In this document: in pieces, positions 1 through 9,618 of the stretch
How the letters are laid out: every line of letters begins with the position of its first letter
How positions within the stretch are numbered: the first letter of the stretch is position 1
Assembly: GCF_037975235.1 (NCBI RefSeq)
Contig: NZ_CP150241.1
Span: forward strand, 3,906,001 to 3,970,000
Source of the DNA: Paenibacillus sp. FSL R5-0341
GTDB lineage: Bacteria; Bacillota; Bacilli; Paenibacillales; Paenibacillaceae
Length of the DNA stretch: 64,000 nt
Direction: 5' to 3'
Position numbers and translations under genes: made by a program
The notes under the pieces: generated by a model
The model's input: only the letters and a program-made list of their open reading frames with translations
Database searches by the model: none
Told to the model about the DNA's origin: nothing

Positions 1-276
1 GAGCAGCTCCGTAAACCGTTTGCCCTTTGAGAGCTTCTGATGAGAGGTATTGCGCATCACAATTGTGCCAACACCGCTTTTCTTCTGCACGTAACCTTCC
101 TGCGACAGCTCTTGGACCGCACCGCGGACTGTCATTTTACTGACGCCAAATTCTTTCTCCAGCTGTGGTTCAGAGGGGATGATGCTTCCAAGAGGATATA
201 CTCCATGTAGAATCCGATCTTTAAGAATTTTTTGGATTTGCTGATATAAAGGACCTTGCTTGCGCTTCAGAGACAC
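1..276 (-). CDS. GntR-family transcriptional regulator, N-terminal part (runs off window)
   Basis: The visible 92 codons give a GntR winged-helix DNA-binding domain: a GPLYQQIQKILKDRI helix, then IPSEPQLEKEFGVSKMTVRGAVQ as recognition region and the wing GYVQKKSGVGTIV. The GTG start at 276 follows an in-frame TGA directly and has GAAAGG upstream. The ligand-binding domain, probably UTRA, lies beyond the left edge and cannot be seen. The gene starts 10 bp after the kinase stop, so it is the last gene of the sugar-acid operon and probably its local repressor (inference from position). Confidence 0.85.
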   Translation of the reverse strand, partial: MSLKRKQGPLYQQIQKILKDRILHGVYPLGSIIPSEPQLEKEFGVSKMTVRGAVQELSQEGYVQKKSGVGTIVMRNTSHQKLSKGKRFTELL

Positions 277-286
277 TCACTGTTCA

Positions 287-1300
287 CTACCTTTCAACAT
301 CTGAGGGATGGTCCGACAGCGCGCGGAGCACCTCATTCTCGGTAAAAAGCGCTGTATCGCCTTGAGTGGTATGGGCCAGCATCGCTGCCGCCACTGCCAA
401 ATTAACCGTGTACTCGTGTGGGTATTCCTGCAATTCTCCATGGATGATGGTGCTAGCAAATACATCGCCGGCACCGATCCGGTCGTACACCGGGAAAGTC
501 ATCTTGCGGGAAAATACGAACGTACCTTGATGATAGATATATCCTGTCAAGGAATGCGTATGGTCCGCGTTAATCTCTCGATGGGTTCCTGCTACCGTTC
601 CGATTCCGAAGCGCTTTGCAACTTCAGGGATCGCTTGTTTCATCTGTGTTATTCTATCATATTCTCCGGTTCCGATGCCAAGAATACACTTCGCATCCCT
701 CTCATTCATTAGCACCAAATCTGCCAGCCCCAGCAGTTCCTCATAATGCGGGCGGGCCTTGACATAACCATCTGTCCCCCATAACGCGGGACGGTAATTA
801 CAATCAAATACAACCTTCCTCCCAGCATTCCTCACTTCCTCAGCAAGCCGTTTCATCTGCTTGCGCACGCCATCATTCATAGCCAGCGTAATACCACATA
901 AATGAAGAACATCGATCCGGGATGCAAGATCCTTCATATCATAATTGGCCGCGTCCGCGGTATTGAAACTGCTGCCCAGCCGGTCTGTGTAAGTGACTCT
1001 GCCAGGGCGGGCTCCAAAACCATTCTCCAGAAAGTACATCCCAAGGTGTTTACCACCCAGGCTAATAAGAGAGGTATCTACCCCCAGCTTGCGCAGATAA
1101 GCGAGAGCCGCTTCACCCACCGGAGTTTCCGGTAAAGTTGTAATAAGAGCACCGTTATGGCCGTATCTCGCTAGTGCCGCCGTTACATTCACCCCGCTGC
1201 CGGAAAAAGAATACTCCAGCCTGCTGCTCTGGACCAGTGTTTCGTAGCCCGGAACCTGCAGCCGCATCATCACTTCACCAAATGCAGCAACCCTAGGCAT
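287..1300 (-). CDS. PfkB-family sugar kinase, probably 2-keto-3-deoxygluconate kinase
   Basis: This 337-residue ribokinase-fold protein has the PfkB signature DCNYRPALWG in the middle and the ATP/anion-hole motif GAGDVFAST near the C-terminus, whose Asp is the usual catalytic base. The family phosphorylates sugars in the cytoplasm. Because the gene overlaps an upstream KDPG-type aldolase gene by 8 bp and sits with DgaE, the likely substrate is 2-keto-3-deoxygluconate, giving KDPG. The start has a GGTGG ribosome site. Substrate is inferred from context; the kinase fold is seen directly. Confidence 0.85.
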   Translation of the reverse strand: MPRVAAFGEVMMRLQVPGYETLVQSSRLEYSFSGSGVNVTAALARYGHNGALITTLPETPVGEAALAYLRKLGVDTSLISLGGKHLGMYFLENGFGARPGRVTYTDRLGSSFNTADAANYDMKDLASRIDVLHLCGITLAMNDGVRKQMKRLAEEVRNAGRKVVFDCNYRPALWGTDGYVKARPHYEELLGLADLVLMNERDAKCILGIGTGEYDRITQMKQAIPEVAKRFGIGTVAGTHREINADHTHSLTGYIYHQGTFVFSRKMTFPVYDRIGAGDVFASTIIHGELQEYPHEYTVNLAVAAAMLAHTTQGDTALFTENEVLRALSDHPSDVER

Positions 1301-2048
1301 ATCGGTCCACCAGTGATTTCATTGTTTCGAGCAGTCTGCGGACATCCTGTACGTTTGTATTCCCGGTCTGCGTCTCAATTATTGAAGAATAGACATGTGG
1401 TATAACCTGAGGTACGCCTGCCTGTAGTGCAATCTCTAGAATGGGTCCAAAGCTGTCCAGATCGATTCCGCCTGTAGGCTCCAGAGCAAAAGACGCTTCT
1501 CCACAAGCCTTGGCAACAGCACGGTACTCCTCTTCCAGTTTCAACCCCTGCATCGGATAATATTTGAGCGCGTTCCCTCCCATGTCACGAACCAGTGCAA
1601 TGGCGGCATGAACCGGAACAATGGCCTGCGGAGTGGTTGCTGAACTGATGGGGCCAGTGGATATATTTACATAGCCTGGCTGTCCGCACGGAGATACCAG
1701 GCAATTAATCCAACTATCTTTAGGTCCCAGGTTGGCACGGGTTGCCCCCACCGCCGGGAATACCTGATTGATATGGCTTCCCGGATAACTCGCTGCAATC
1801 TCCGCCACAACTGCAGCCTGACGGCTGTCTCCAGCCCCGAGTCCGATAGATACGGCATCTTGAATCGCCTGACCATATTCAGCCATGGCGACTACAGCTT
1901 CCTCCGACGTAGCATAATTTTTGGAGAGCACACCAACAAGTACATATCCTTCCGCAGCCTCGTACACATCCTTGGCGTTCCCGATACTGCCGGCCAGTAC
2001 ATTAATTGCGGCCCTGTTCTTATACAGACACTGCTGAATATGACTCAT
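1293..2048 (-). CDS. dgaF: DgaF-type 2-dehydro-3-deoxyphosphogluconate aldolase
   Basis: A 251-residue protein of the DgaF/KDGP aldolase family, which cleaves 2-keto-3-deoxy-6-phosphogluconate to pyruvate and glyceraldehyde-3-phosphate. Seen features fitting a TIM-barrel class I aldolase are GLGAGDSRQAAVV, the GGNALKYYPM segment with a candidate Schiff-base lysine, and the phosphate-binding-like ALEPTGGIDLDSFG. The ATG overlaps the dgaE stop (ATGA) and has GGAGG eight bases upstream, so translation is coupled to dgaE. In Salmonella the same pair catabolises D-glucosaminate; the PTS genes of that system are not seen in this window. Confidence 0.85.
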   Translation of the reverse strand: MSHIQQCLYKNRAAINVLAGSIGNAKDVYEAAEGYVLVGVLSKNYATSEEAVVAMAEYGQAIQDAVSIGLGAGDSRQAAVVAEIAASYPGSHINQVFPAVGATRANLGPKDSWINCLVSPCGQPGYVNISTGPISSATTPQAIVPVHAAIALVRDMGGNALKYYPMQGLKLEEEYRAVAKACGEASFALEPTGGIDLDSFGPILEIALQAGVPQVIPHVYSSIIETQTGNTNVQDVRRLLETMKSLVDRYA

Positions 2049-3154
2049 TCCGGTTTGCCTCCCACGATTTCATGTATTCTGCTGACGATGACCTGCATAT
2101 CATCCCCTTGCAGCGACCTTGGATCAATATCAAAATAACCCTGCTTGACGCCATAGTCTCGGGTATATACCGCAATTAATCCTTCACGTAACTGGTCATT
2201 TACTTTCTTCGCATCCACCCCAACAAGAGAGGAATCAATTTGGACACGCCCCCGAAAAATCGATCTGCCGGCTTCATCCTGCACGATGCGGACCGAAACA
2301 CCAGGAAGTCTATCCAGTGGCTGAAGACCCTCCAGCATCTGCTTCTCTCGTTCGCTATTATCCGCTTTGTCCTGGTATTCCTCTAGCGCTTGAAGTAACC
2401 CAAAAATAGTCTCTTTGCCAACCTTCATGCTGCGGCCAATCCCGTGTAGCTGTACTTTAAGCCACTCCACATATTTCTTTTTGCCAGCGACAATGCCGGA
2501 ACTAGGGCCTTCAATAGCTTTCGACCCGCTGTAAATGGCCAGATCCGAAAGTTGGATATATTTGTGTAGATCCTCTTCCGCTGCCGCATCAACAATCAGC
2601 GGCACCCCTCTATGCTGTGCAACCTCCCAGGCCTCTTCCAAAGAAATCATGTTCTTCTGAACAGCGTGATGGGATTTAACATAAAGAATGGCTGCAGTAC
2701 GTTCACCAATTGCCTGATCGATATGCTCCTTACGGCCTTCATTGGCGTATCCGACCTCCACTACCCGGCCGCCGCCAAGGAATATCATGGTTTCAACCGG
2801 CGCTCCATAGTGCACATTATGACCCTTTAGCATAATAATTTCATTTTTCAATACCGGTTCCTGGTGCAGACGAAGGCTGAGACGTGGATCTCCGCCAGTC
2901 ACCATGGCTGCTACCGACAGCGCAATACCACTGGATGCGGAGTTCGCCACAACCGCGCTTTCCGACCCAAGTAACTGTGCAATATATTCTCCGGATTTGT
3001 CCACAAGATCCGCAATCTCCACGTAACGCTGTCCGCCCTGTTTCATCGCATCCATGACGGAATCCGTTGGTGCGGAAACGCCAAGGATGCTCATTCTCCC
3101 ACTGGCATTAATAACACGCTTCAATCCATATTTAGCTTGTAATGAGTGACCCAT
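2045..3154 (-). CDS. dgaE: DgaE-family PLP-dependent ammonia lyase
   Basis: A 369-residue PLP enzyme of the SelA/DgaE branch, annotated in relatives as D-glucosaminate-6-phosphate ammonia lyase (2-keto-3-deoxy-6-phosphogluconate plus ammonia). The N-terminus GLKRVINASGRMSILG is typical of SelA-like proteins, and the lysine in YSGSKAIEGPSSGIV is the likely PLP Schiff-base residue. The longer reading frame would begin at 3220, but the ATG at 3154 has AAAGGAG nine bases upstream and matches the family N-terminus, so I chose it. It overlaps the end of the deacetylase gene by 23 bp. Confidence 0.85.
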   Translation of the reverse strand: MGHSLQAKYGLKRVINASGRMSILGVSAPTDSVMDAMKQGGQRYVEIADLVDKSGEYIAQLLGSESAVVANSASSGIALSVAAMVTGGDPRLSLRLHQEPVLKNEIIMLKGHNVHYGAPVETMIFLGGGRVVEVGYANEGRKEHIDQAIGERTAAILYVKSHHAVQKNMISLEEAWEVAQHRGVPLIVDAAAEEDLHKYIQLSDLAIYSGSKAIEGPSSGIVAGKKKYVEWLKVQLHGIGRSMKVGKETIFGLLQALEEYQDKADNSEREKQMLEGLQPLDRLPGVSVRIVQDEAGRSIFRGRVQIDSSLVGVDAKKVNDQLREGLIAVYTRDYGVKQGYFDIDPRSLQGDDMQVIVSRIHEIVGGKPE

Positions 3155-4232
3155 TAGCAAAGACTCCTTTAGCCTCAATATAGTGTTGCGTAACCCGGAC
3201 ATCACCTTCCGAGTCCTCAAGTTGCTTTTCGCCTGCTTCCAGGGAAAACAAAGTCAGGTTCGCCTGCTGTCCCACCCTAATCAGCCCGAGCTCCGGCTTA
3301 CCAAGCCACTCCGCCGGACTTCTTGTAACCGCGCGGATGACTTCTTCCAAACTGTAGCCGAGGTATAGAAATTTCGTCAGCACATTCGACATACTGTATA
3401 CCGGACCATTCATACGATTGCCTCGGTAAATGTCCGTACTGATTGTATTTAGCGCAATGCCTGCAGCCCTGGCCTGTTCTGCGATGCGGAAGGAGAAGCT
3501 CGCTGTGCCATGCCCCACATCCAGATGAACTCCCCGAGCAGCAGCATCCAGTAATTCTTGCATCGGTGTGCCATCCGGATGAAACAGATTGTTGGACTTG
3601 CCGTTAAGGTAATGGGTGATTACATCGCCCGACTGTAGCAGCTCCAGCACATCAGAGATAGCGGGCGGGGCAGAACCGATGTGAACCATAAGCGGAAGCT
3701 TCGTTTCTTCCGAGAGTGTGCGTGCCAACTTGAGCGGAAGTATGCCGCTGCCTTTGACGACACTTTGGCTGATACGGGCTTTCAGACCAACAATGAAATC
3801 AGGATAAGCCGCTGCTGCCTCCAGGACCTTGCGCCGGTCAATCCATTCCAGCTGCGACAATTCATCCGTCCGTTCGAGCCCGATGCTTGAAATGTTCAAC
3901 AGAGCAAATACTTGTGTAGCAGCCTGTAGTCTTGCGGCATAAAAAGCTCCAATTCGATCTGCACCGCAGCTCCCAGCATCTACAAGCGTTGTCACCCCCT
4001 GCTTCACACCAATTTTGTCGATATCATCGCCATAGGGATCAAGCTCCTGGACGGCATGCACATGCAGATCAATCCACCCACTGGACACATATAACCCTGA
4101 ACAATCTAGCTCATTTTCTCCTTCAGCCTGTCCTGGCGGTGTAATGGCGGTGATGATCCCGTCCTGAATGGCGATATCCATAATCCGCCCGTCAACAAGC
4201 TGCAAATTACGCAGCACATTCTCTGTGCCCAC
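3132..4232 (-). CDS. Amidohydrolase/deacetylase-family metallohydrolase
   Basis: A 366-residue amidohydrolase-superfamily enzyme. Metal ligands are visible: WIDLHVHAV (HxH), an LKARIS segment with a candidate bridging lysine, LMVHIGSAPP and VITHYLNG (two His), and the late Asp in ISTDIY. Known relatives include dihydroorotase-like and adenine-deaminase-like proteins commonly found beside dgaE/dgaF, where an N-acyl group removal before deamination is plausible. The GTG start has AAAGGAG eight bases upstream; a nearby ATG is out of frame. It is the first gene of the operon and is divergent from the AraC-type gene. The exact substrate is unknown. Confidence 0.8.
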   Translation of the reverse strand: MGTENVLRNLQLVDGRIMDIAIQDGIITAITPPGQAEGENELDCSGLYVSSGWIDLHVHAVQELDPYGDDIDKIGVKQGVTTLVDAGSCGADRIGAFYAARLQAATQVFALLNISSIGLERTDELSQLEWIDRRKVLEAAAAYPDFIVGLKARISQSVVKGSGILPLKLARTLSEETKLPLMVHIGSAPPAISDVLELLQSGDVITHYLNGKSNNLFHPDGTPMQELLDAAARGVHLDVGHGTASFSFRIAEQARAAGIALNTISTDIYRGNRMNGPVYSMSNVLTKFLYLGYSLEEVIRAVTRSPAEWLGKPELGLIRVGQQANLTLFSLEAGEKQLEDSEGDVRVTQHYIEAKGVFANGSLITS

Positions 4233-4461
4233 TCATCCATCTCCTTTGTCAACCCCGGTTTACAGGCAAAATTCAAAAAAAATGATTCATGACATGAAAT
4301 CTGTACTTCTAATTAGTTGAAAATAAGCCTGATGATCTACTTTATTCTAAAGATTATAATGTTATAATGTTTATACTAGCACAAGAGTAATCCAGAAGAG
4401 AACACTGATTTCTAATTCAAAAGTTTTAATCCGAATATCTTAACACGGGAGGGACTGCTTC
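4233..4461. promoter_or_regulatory. Divergent intergenic region with tandem -10-like hexamers
   Basis: This AT-rich spacer separates the sugar-acid operon from the AraC-type gene. Three -10-like hexamers lie in tandem at 4355-4360 (TATAAT), 4363-4368 (TATAAT) and 4372-4377 (TATACT), and because ATTATAAT is self-complementary one also reads on the minus strand (4353-4358). A TTGAAA at 4317-4322 is a weak -35 candidate. Which hexamer is used cannot be settled by reading. Confidence 0.4.
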
Positions 4462-6792
4462 ATGGCAAATTCGGCACTCAAGCCATCCTTGCTCAACAGA
4501 TTCAGACTCAGCTGGAATCATTTCAAATCAAGGCTTCTGCTGAAATATGCCTTTTCTTACATTCTCATATTTCTGATCCCTCTGACTGGTGTAACTATTT
4601 TTGTATATGAAAACGCTGTCAAAGGATTGCGTGTAGAGATTGAACAATCAAATGTCAATCAGCTTAACCAGGTGAAGAGCACTATAGATAACCGTATGAA
4701 TGAGCTTCAGGAAATAGCGGGAAGAATCGCCTATGACAAACACCTTACCCCTTATATGGTAAAGCATCCCTATTACAGCTTGGAGGCGATTCAGGCGCTG
4801 GCCAATTACAAAGCTAGCAGCAGTATTGCAGAGGATCTGCTTCTCTATTTCCATAACGATGCCAACATCTATTCATACCGTGGTCTGGCTAATCTTAATG
4901 TCACCTTTAATAGTCTCTATCAGTTCGAGCATTGGAATCCGGAAGAATTGCGGCAGGACTTGAATGAAACTAGGCAGCCCCTGGTCCGTCCCGCTGAGAG
5001 CGTGAAGGTTAATTCCCGAATGGAGTCTATGCTTGTCATGCTTGTGCCCGTTAAACCGAATGACCCGTTTCCATATGGGACCGTTGTTTATTTAATGAAA
5101 GAATCCAAGCTTACTGGGGTCATGGATTCGATTTTGAGTGATTTCTCAGGAAGCAGTTATATTTTCAATCCCTCCGGAGAGGTGTTGACCGCAAATAGCC
5201 ATGGCATCAGCCTTCCCCAGGACGAAATTGAGAATTTAGCTACACTTGAGCCCGGTATTCATAATTTGAAGATGGACGGAGAACAATACTCCGTTGTTTC
5301 TGTTCAATCTGAAGAAAATGGCTGGACCTATGTGACCACGATGCCAAGCTTCCAATTCTTCAGCCGTGTCGCCCATGTCCAGACCCTGATCCTAATCGTT
5401 TTCTGTATTACGGTCATTACCGGCATAGTGGCTGCGATGCTGTTAGCCAAACGGCAGTACCATCCGATCAGGGATTTGGTGGACAAGATGAGAGGCAGTG
5501 ACGATGATGCTTCCAAGCTCCGCAATGAATGGGAATGGATACACCAGACCCTCCACAATTACAGTGTTAAAATTGATTTTCAGGAGCCCTTCGTCCGCAA
5601 TCAGTGCATGCTGCTGCTACTCAAGCACGGCAAGCCGGATGATCCAGAGATCGAACAAATGATTCTTAGCGCAGGATTCAGGCATCCTCAAGGACAGGGG
5701 CTCTATTTCTCGGCTATTCTGTCCTGGGATGATACTGTGCCCGGTGGCAAGTCCTGGCAGGAACGCCATCAGCTGCAGGATATACTCAGCAATGTATGTC
5801 TTCCAGGTACCAGTGCTCAGATCTTCGGTGTAGAATTCTCGGTCAAGGACCAGTTTGCTCTGATTATTTCACTTCCCAGTGATGCGGACAAGCCGATTCA
5901 AAGTCAATTGGAACAGGTCATTGAAGCCATTCTAACGTTAATCCGCGAGCACTCGCAGCTATCTCTAAGTATCGGTGTCGGCATGGCCTACAGGGACTTG
6001 GCCCGTCTTAACCAATCCTTCATTGAAGCAGCTGCAGCTCTGGAGCACCGGATCATCCGGCGAAGTGGTCAGGTAACTTACTTCGAGCAGCTTGCAGAGC
6101 TGAACCCTTCTGCTGCCGAGAGCTTCTGGATTCCGCGCAAATCCATGCTGAAACTGGAGCAGAGTCTAAAGCAGGGCAACGAATCAGTAGCCGTCCAAAT
6201 GATTGCCGATACCATTCATACGATCAAAGACGAGCCGTTGCAAGTTCATCTACTACGTTGCATCTGTTTCGATCTGCTGAACGCTTTTCTACGCACCGCC
6301 TCCGAACTTGGGATGAACGAAGTGTTCGCCAATATGCCGGAATTGACCTCCTTCGAAACACTTGAAGAACTCGAGAGCCGTTTGATCTGTCTGGCCGCTG
6401 ACATTTGCGCGCAAGTGGAGCTGAATACGAAGACAAGCGAGTCTACATTAATGGATGACATTCTGGCTTACGTGGATCAGCAGTTTGCAGACTACACACT
6501 CAGTCTAGAACATGTGGCGCTTAAGTTTGCCATTTCAACTTCTTATCTAAGCCGAAGCTTCAAAGAGAAGACCGGCAGCAATTTCTCACAATATATCTGG
6601 CAGCGGCGTGTGGATGAGGTCATGCGGCTGCTGGAGAACACTAGCGCACCGCTCAAAGAAATTATTGAGCAAGTCGGTTATATGGATGCGCCAAATTTCA
6701 TCCGCAAGTTCAAAAAAGAAATCGGTCTGACACCAGGGCAGTATCGCAAGGAACATGCCTTGAGAGGGGTTACTACGAAAAGACCTGTTTAA
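4462..6792 (+). CDS. Membrane-bound AraC-family regulator (YesN/LplR-like sensor)
   Basis: A 776-residue protein with a transmembrane segment at about residues 24-46, an extracellular Cache-like sensor of about 250 residues, a second membrane segment at about 304-326, a cytoplasmic linker and a C-terminal AraC DNA-binding domain. The latter shows both helix-turn-helix units: LEHVALKFAISTSYLSRSFKEKTG and IIEQVGYMDAPNFIRKFKKEIGLTPGQYR. GGGAGG precedes the ATG. In Paenibacilli such regulators sit next to and activate oligosaccharide ABC transporters; here one is encoded just beyond the convergent GH130 gene, and the sugar-acid operon lies on the other side. Either could be the target. Confidence 0.85.
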   Translation: MANSALKPSLLNRFRLSWNHFKSRLLLKYAFSYILIFLIPLTGVTIFVYENAVKGLRVEIEQSNVNQLNQVKSTIDNRMNELQEIAGRIAYDKHLTPYMVKHPYYSLEAIQALANYKASSSIAEDLLLYFHNDANIYSYRGLANLNVTFNSLYQFEHWNPEELRQDLNETRQPLVRPAESVKVNSRMESMLVMLVPVKPNDPFPYGTVVYLMKESKLTGVMDSILSDFSGSSYIFNPSGEVLTANSHGISLPQDEIENLATLEPGIHNLKMDGEQYSVVSVQSEENGWTYVTTMPSFQFFSRVAHVQTLILIVFCITVITGIVAAMLLAKRQYHPIRDLVDKMRGSDDDASKLRNEWEWIHQTLHNYSVKIDFQEPFVRNQCMLLLLKHGKPDDPEIEQMILSAGFRHPQGQGLYFSAILSWDDTVPGGKSWQERHQLQDILSNVCLPGTSAQIFGVEFSVKDQFALIISLPSDADKPIQSQLEQVIEAILTLIREHSQLSLSIGVGMAYRDLARLNQSFIEAAAALEHRIIRRSGQVTYFEQLAELNPSAAESFWIPRKSMLKLEQSLKQGNESVAVQMIADTIHTIKDEPLQVHLLRCICFDLLNAFLRTASELGMNEVFANMPELTSFETLEELESRLICLAADICAQVELNTKTSESTLMDDILAYVDQQFADYTLSLEHVALKFAISTSYLSRSFKEKTGSNFSQYIWQRRVDEVMRLLENTSAPLKEIIEQVGYMDAPNFIRKFKKEIGLTPGQYRKEHALRGVTTKRPV

Positions 6793-6852
6793 GTTGGTGG
6801 AGCTTCCACCCTTTCTGTTCTACATTCTTATATTTGAAGATTCAACTTCATT

Positions 6853-7884
6853 TTATGGTTTATTTTGCTGCTGTCCTTCCTGGAGGATGTGCTCTACCAG
6901 CTCATCCAGAGGAACTGTTGCAAGGGCAATCGCCGTATCTGTTACCCCGTAATAGATATAGAGCAGTCCATCTTTGACCACATTTCCGGTCGGGAAGATG
7001 ACATTGGGGATCTGGAACCCAAATTTCTCATAATACGTCTCTGGCTCCATAATAAAATGATGCGTCCGGGCAATGATTTTCTCCGGATGCTCCAAATCTA
7101 GCAGCATGGCCCCCACACGGTAGACAACATCCTCATCGACGCCATGATAGAGCACCAGCCAGCCCTTGTCCGTACGTATCGGGGGTGTAGAGCCACCAAT
7201 CTTCCGCGATTCCCAGGAGAGGTTCTGGGCGGTAGCTAGCAGCTTGGGCTCTTCCCAGTTCACGAGATCCTCGGAGTAGGTAATCCACATGGCCGCCTTT
7301 TCCGTACCGTAGGCTTCTCCCACATATTCCTCGGGGCGGCGCAACAGTACAAATTTGCCACCTATTTTCTCGGGGAACAGAATGTTGTCCCGGTCATTAA
7401 TATCAAGAGGTGTCGTGTCCGCCACATACTCCCAATCCAGCAGATTATCTGATTTCAAAATAGAGGACCGGGTTAGCCAATGTCCCTCCTCGCCCCCCCA
7501 CCCGTCCGGATATTCCGGAATAGAGCGAAGGGGGACGCCTGCCCCGGTAGGGTAATAACTCATGGCACAGGGGCGGAGGGCGTAGTTAAGATAGAAGGTC
7601 CCGTCAATTTTGACAATCCGCGGGTCCTGTACACTACCATAAGGGAATCCCAGCATGTCTGGCGTCACAATTGGCTCATCCTTCACGTGGGTAAAGTTTA
7701 CCCCGTCTTCACTCTCTAGCAGCCCCAAGTAATTTTTGCATGGCGTTAGGGAACCAGCGGTGCGCTCAATCATATAAAATTTGCCGTTATCGATGATAAC
7801 TGCAGGGTTGAAAACCGTAACCTTGCGCCATTCATAGTCGCCCGGGACGACAATGGGATTATTCGGATGTCTCGTGATTTGCAT
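6853..7884 (-). CDS. Glycoside hydrolase family 130 (mannoside phosphorylase-like)
   Basis: A 343-residue five-bladed beta-propeller protein of GH130. N-terminal HPNNPIVVPGDYEWRKVTVFNPAV and the central YGSVQDPRIVKIDGTFYLNYA with its catalytic-type Asp are family hallmarks; later GGSTPPIRTDKGWLVLYHG and the ending strand IYYGVTDTAIALAT also fit. Family members phosphorolyse or hydrolyse beta-linked mannosides in the cytoplasm. There is no signal peptide. The gene is the last of the ABC transporter operon, which fits intracellular processing of an imported manno-oligosaccharide; the linkage preference cannot be read from sequence. Confidence 0.85.
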   Translation of the reverse strand: MQITRHPNNPIVVPGDYEWRKVTVFNPAVIIDNGKFYMIERTAGSLTPCKNYLGLLESEDGVNFTHVKDEPIVTPDMLGFPYGSVQDPRIVKIDGTFYLNYALRPCAMSYYPTGAGVPLRSIPEYPDGWGGEEGHWLTRSSILKSDNLLDWEYVADTTPLDINDRDNILFPEKIGGKFVLLRRPEEYVGEAYGTEKAAMWITYSEDLVNWEEPKLLATAQNLSWESRKIGGSTPPIRTDKGWLVLYHGVDEDVVYRVGAMLLDLEHPEKIIARTHHFIMEPETYYEKFGFQIPNVIFPTGNVVKDGLLYIYYGVTDTAIALATVPLDELVEHILQEGQQQNKP

Positions 7885-7969
7885 GTCTAATCCTCCTGCA
7901 TTTAATGTTCAGGAACGCGTTTAATGCTTATATCTCATTTTTACAGCAAATTGATGCGCATAGACCTGG

Positions 7970-9580
7970 TTAGTTGGATTCCCAGCGATCATAGGCAGCC
8001 TGATTGATTTCAACCATACGCTCTCCGCCCATTTTTTTAACGGTCGCCACATAATTGTCCCAGCCTGTAAGCGGCTCGGCTCCGGTGATAAATTTCGCCT
8101 CCATCTGATTCACATATGTCTTCAAATCAGAATTCAGGCTACTGATTTCTGTCTGCTCTTCCACGGTAAGGAACAGAGTTGGAAACGGAATCCGTGCGCC
8201 TTTATCGAGAAGCTTTTGCTTGGTCTCCTGCTCTACCCAGAGGTCAAAGTCTGTCTTCAGCCCCTTATTAATATCATCCATGGACAGGGTTGGAGCGGGT
8301 ATGCCGTAGTTAGGTGTCAGCGTTGCCCGGTAATCTTCCATTTCCTTGCCGTCTGGTACCGGCAAGTACTGTTTGACACGGTTCTCTTTATCGGTGTACT
8401 CCCAGAGAATTCCCTCTGGACCTTTATTAAAGAACATGGCACCCTCATAGGAATAGAGATAATCCACCCAGCGTAGAGAGGCTTCCGGAGCAGGATTACT
8501 CTGCGTGATCGCAAAAGCGCCACTTGTAATCCCCCTGTTCTTTGCAATCGCTGGAGCAGCAACGGATTCACTGTGGACAGGTGCAAACATCGGATCTGCC
8601 GTCGAAGGCTCTCCACCTTTGCTCATGTAGGCATGCCAGTCCGAAAAGAGGGCAATTTGATTGTTCTGTGCTTTGGCCTTCTTTTGCTCCGCTGTTTGTG
8701 AGAAGCTCTCATGATCCAACAAGTCTTCAGACCACAGGCGGTTCATATAGGTCAAATATTCCTTGTAGCCTTCTTCAAGTGGTGTATAATGCACCTTGTC
8801 CGCATCGTCCACATAAATTTCTTCTTCATAAATGCCGAAGGCACCAAGCAGCCATGTACGGATATCGCGAAGGTTTGCAGCAGGTGTTGTCACCGAGGAA
8901 ATCGGAATTTCATCGGCTATGCCATTGCCGTTGGGATCTTCCTCTTTCACACGTTTCAGATAGGTATACAACTCCTCTGTCGTTTCGGGAAGTTTATCGA
9001 TATTTAGTGCCTTCAGGAAATCCCCGTTATACCACATCGGATTGCGGTACCAGTGCTGGCTAAGTTCTACTACGGGCAAGGAATAGATATGCCCGTCCGG
9101 TGCAGTAATCGATTTGCGGACATCCGGATTCTCTTCCAGCAGCGCCTTGAAATTCGGAGCATACTCTTCGATCAGATCCTCCAGTGGGATGAGGATACCC
9201 TGCTCTCCGTAATTCATTTGCTCTGCAGTTGTCAAACCGGCAGCATAGAGGATATCCGGGTAATCCCCACTGGCGAGCACCAGATTTTTCTTGGTTTCGA
9301 AGCTGTCCTTCGGTGCATTCTTGTATTCCAGCGTAATACCGGTCTTCTCCTGCATCTGCTGAAGCACCGCCATGTTCTCCCAGTTCTGAATCCCTACATC
9401 TGGCGCCATAAGCGACAGAGTAACGGGTTCATTAACAATCGGGAAACCTTCATTGTTCACAGCGACTTTTCCGAGATTGTTGTTCGCTTCATCTTCGTTT
9501 GAATTGCTGCAGCCTGCCAGTAGTGTAAGAACTAAAGCCGAAGATAACAGAAGCTTCCATGGTTTGCGTGTGGTCGGCAT
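7970..9580 (-). CDS. Sugar ABC transporter solute-binding lipoprotein (LplA-like)
   Basis: A 536-residue extracellular binding protein. The N-terminus has a basic stretch, a hydrophobic core and the lipobox LLAGC, so the mature protein should be lipid-anchored at Cys23. The body matches the long LplA/YtcQ type of family 1 binding proteins (ILYAAGLTTAEQMNYGEQGILIPL in the middle). Such proteins deliver oligosaccharides to a permease pair, here the two genes upstream. No ATPase is encoded nearby, typical of systems sharing a MsmX-type ATPase elsewhere (family knowledge). Confidence 0.9.
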   Translation of the reverse strand: MPTTRKPWKLLLSSALVLTLLAGCSNSNEDEANNNLGKVAVNNEGFPIVNEPVTLSLMAPDVGIQNWENMAVLQQMQEKTGITLEYKNAPKDSFETKKNLVLASGDYPDILYAAGLTTAEQMNYGEQGILIPLEDLIEEYAPNFKALLEENPDVRKSITAPDGHIYSLPVVELSQHWYRNPMWYNGDFLKALNIDKLPETTEELYTYLKRVKEEDPNGNGIADEIPISSVTTPAANLRDIRTWLLGAFGIYEEEIYVDDADKVHYTPLEEGYKEYLTYMNRLWSEDLLDHESFSQTAEQKKAKAQNNQIALFSDWHAYMSKGGEPSTADPMFAPVHSESVAAPAIAKNRGITSGAFAITQSNPAPEASLRWVDYLYSYEGAMFFNKGPEGILWEYTDKENRVKQYLPVPDGKEMEDYRATLTPNYGIPAPTLSMDDINKGLKTDFDLWVEQETKQKLLDKGARIPFPTLFLTVEEQTEISSLNSDLKTYVNQMEAKFITGAEPLTGWDNYVATVKKMGGERMVEINQAAYDRWESN

Positions 9581-9618
9581 TCATAATTCCTCCCTTGTTA
9601 TCATCACATTTTAACGGT

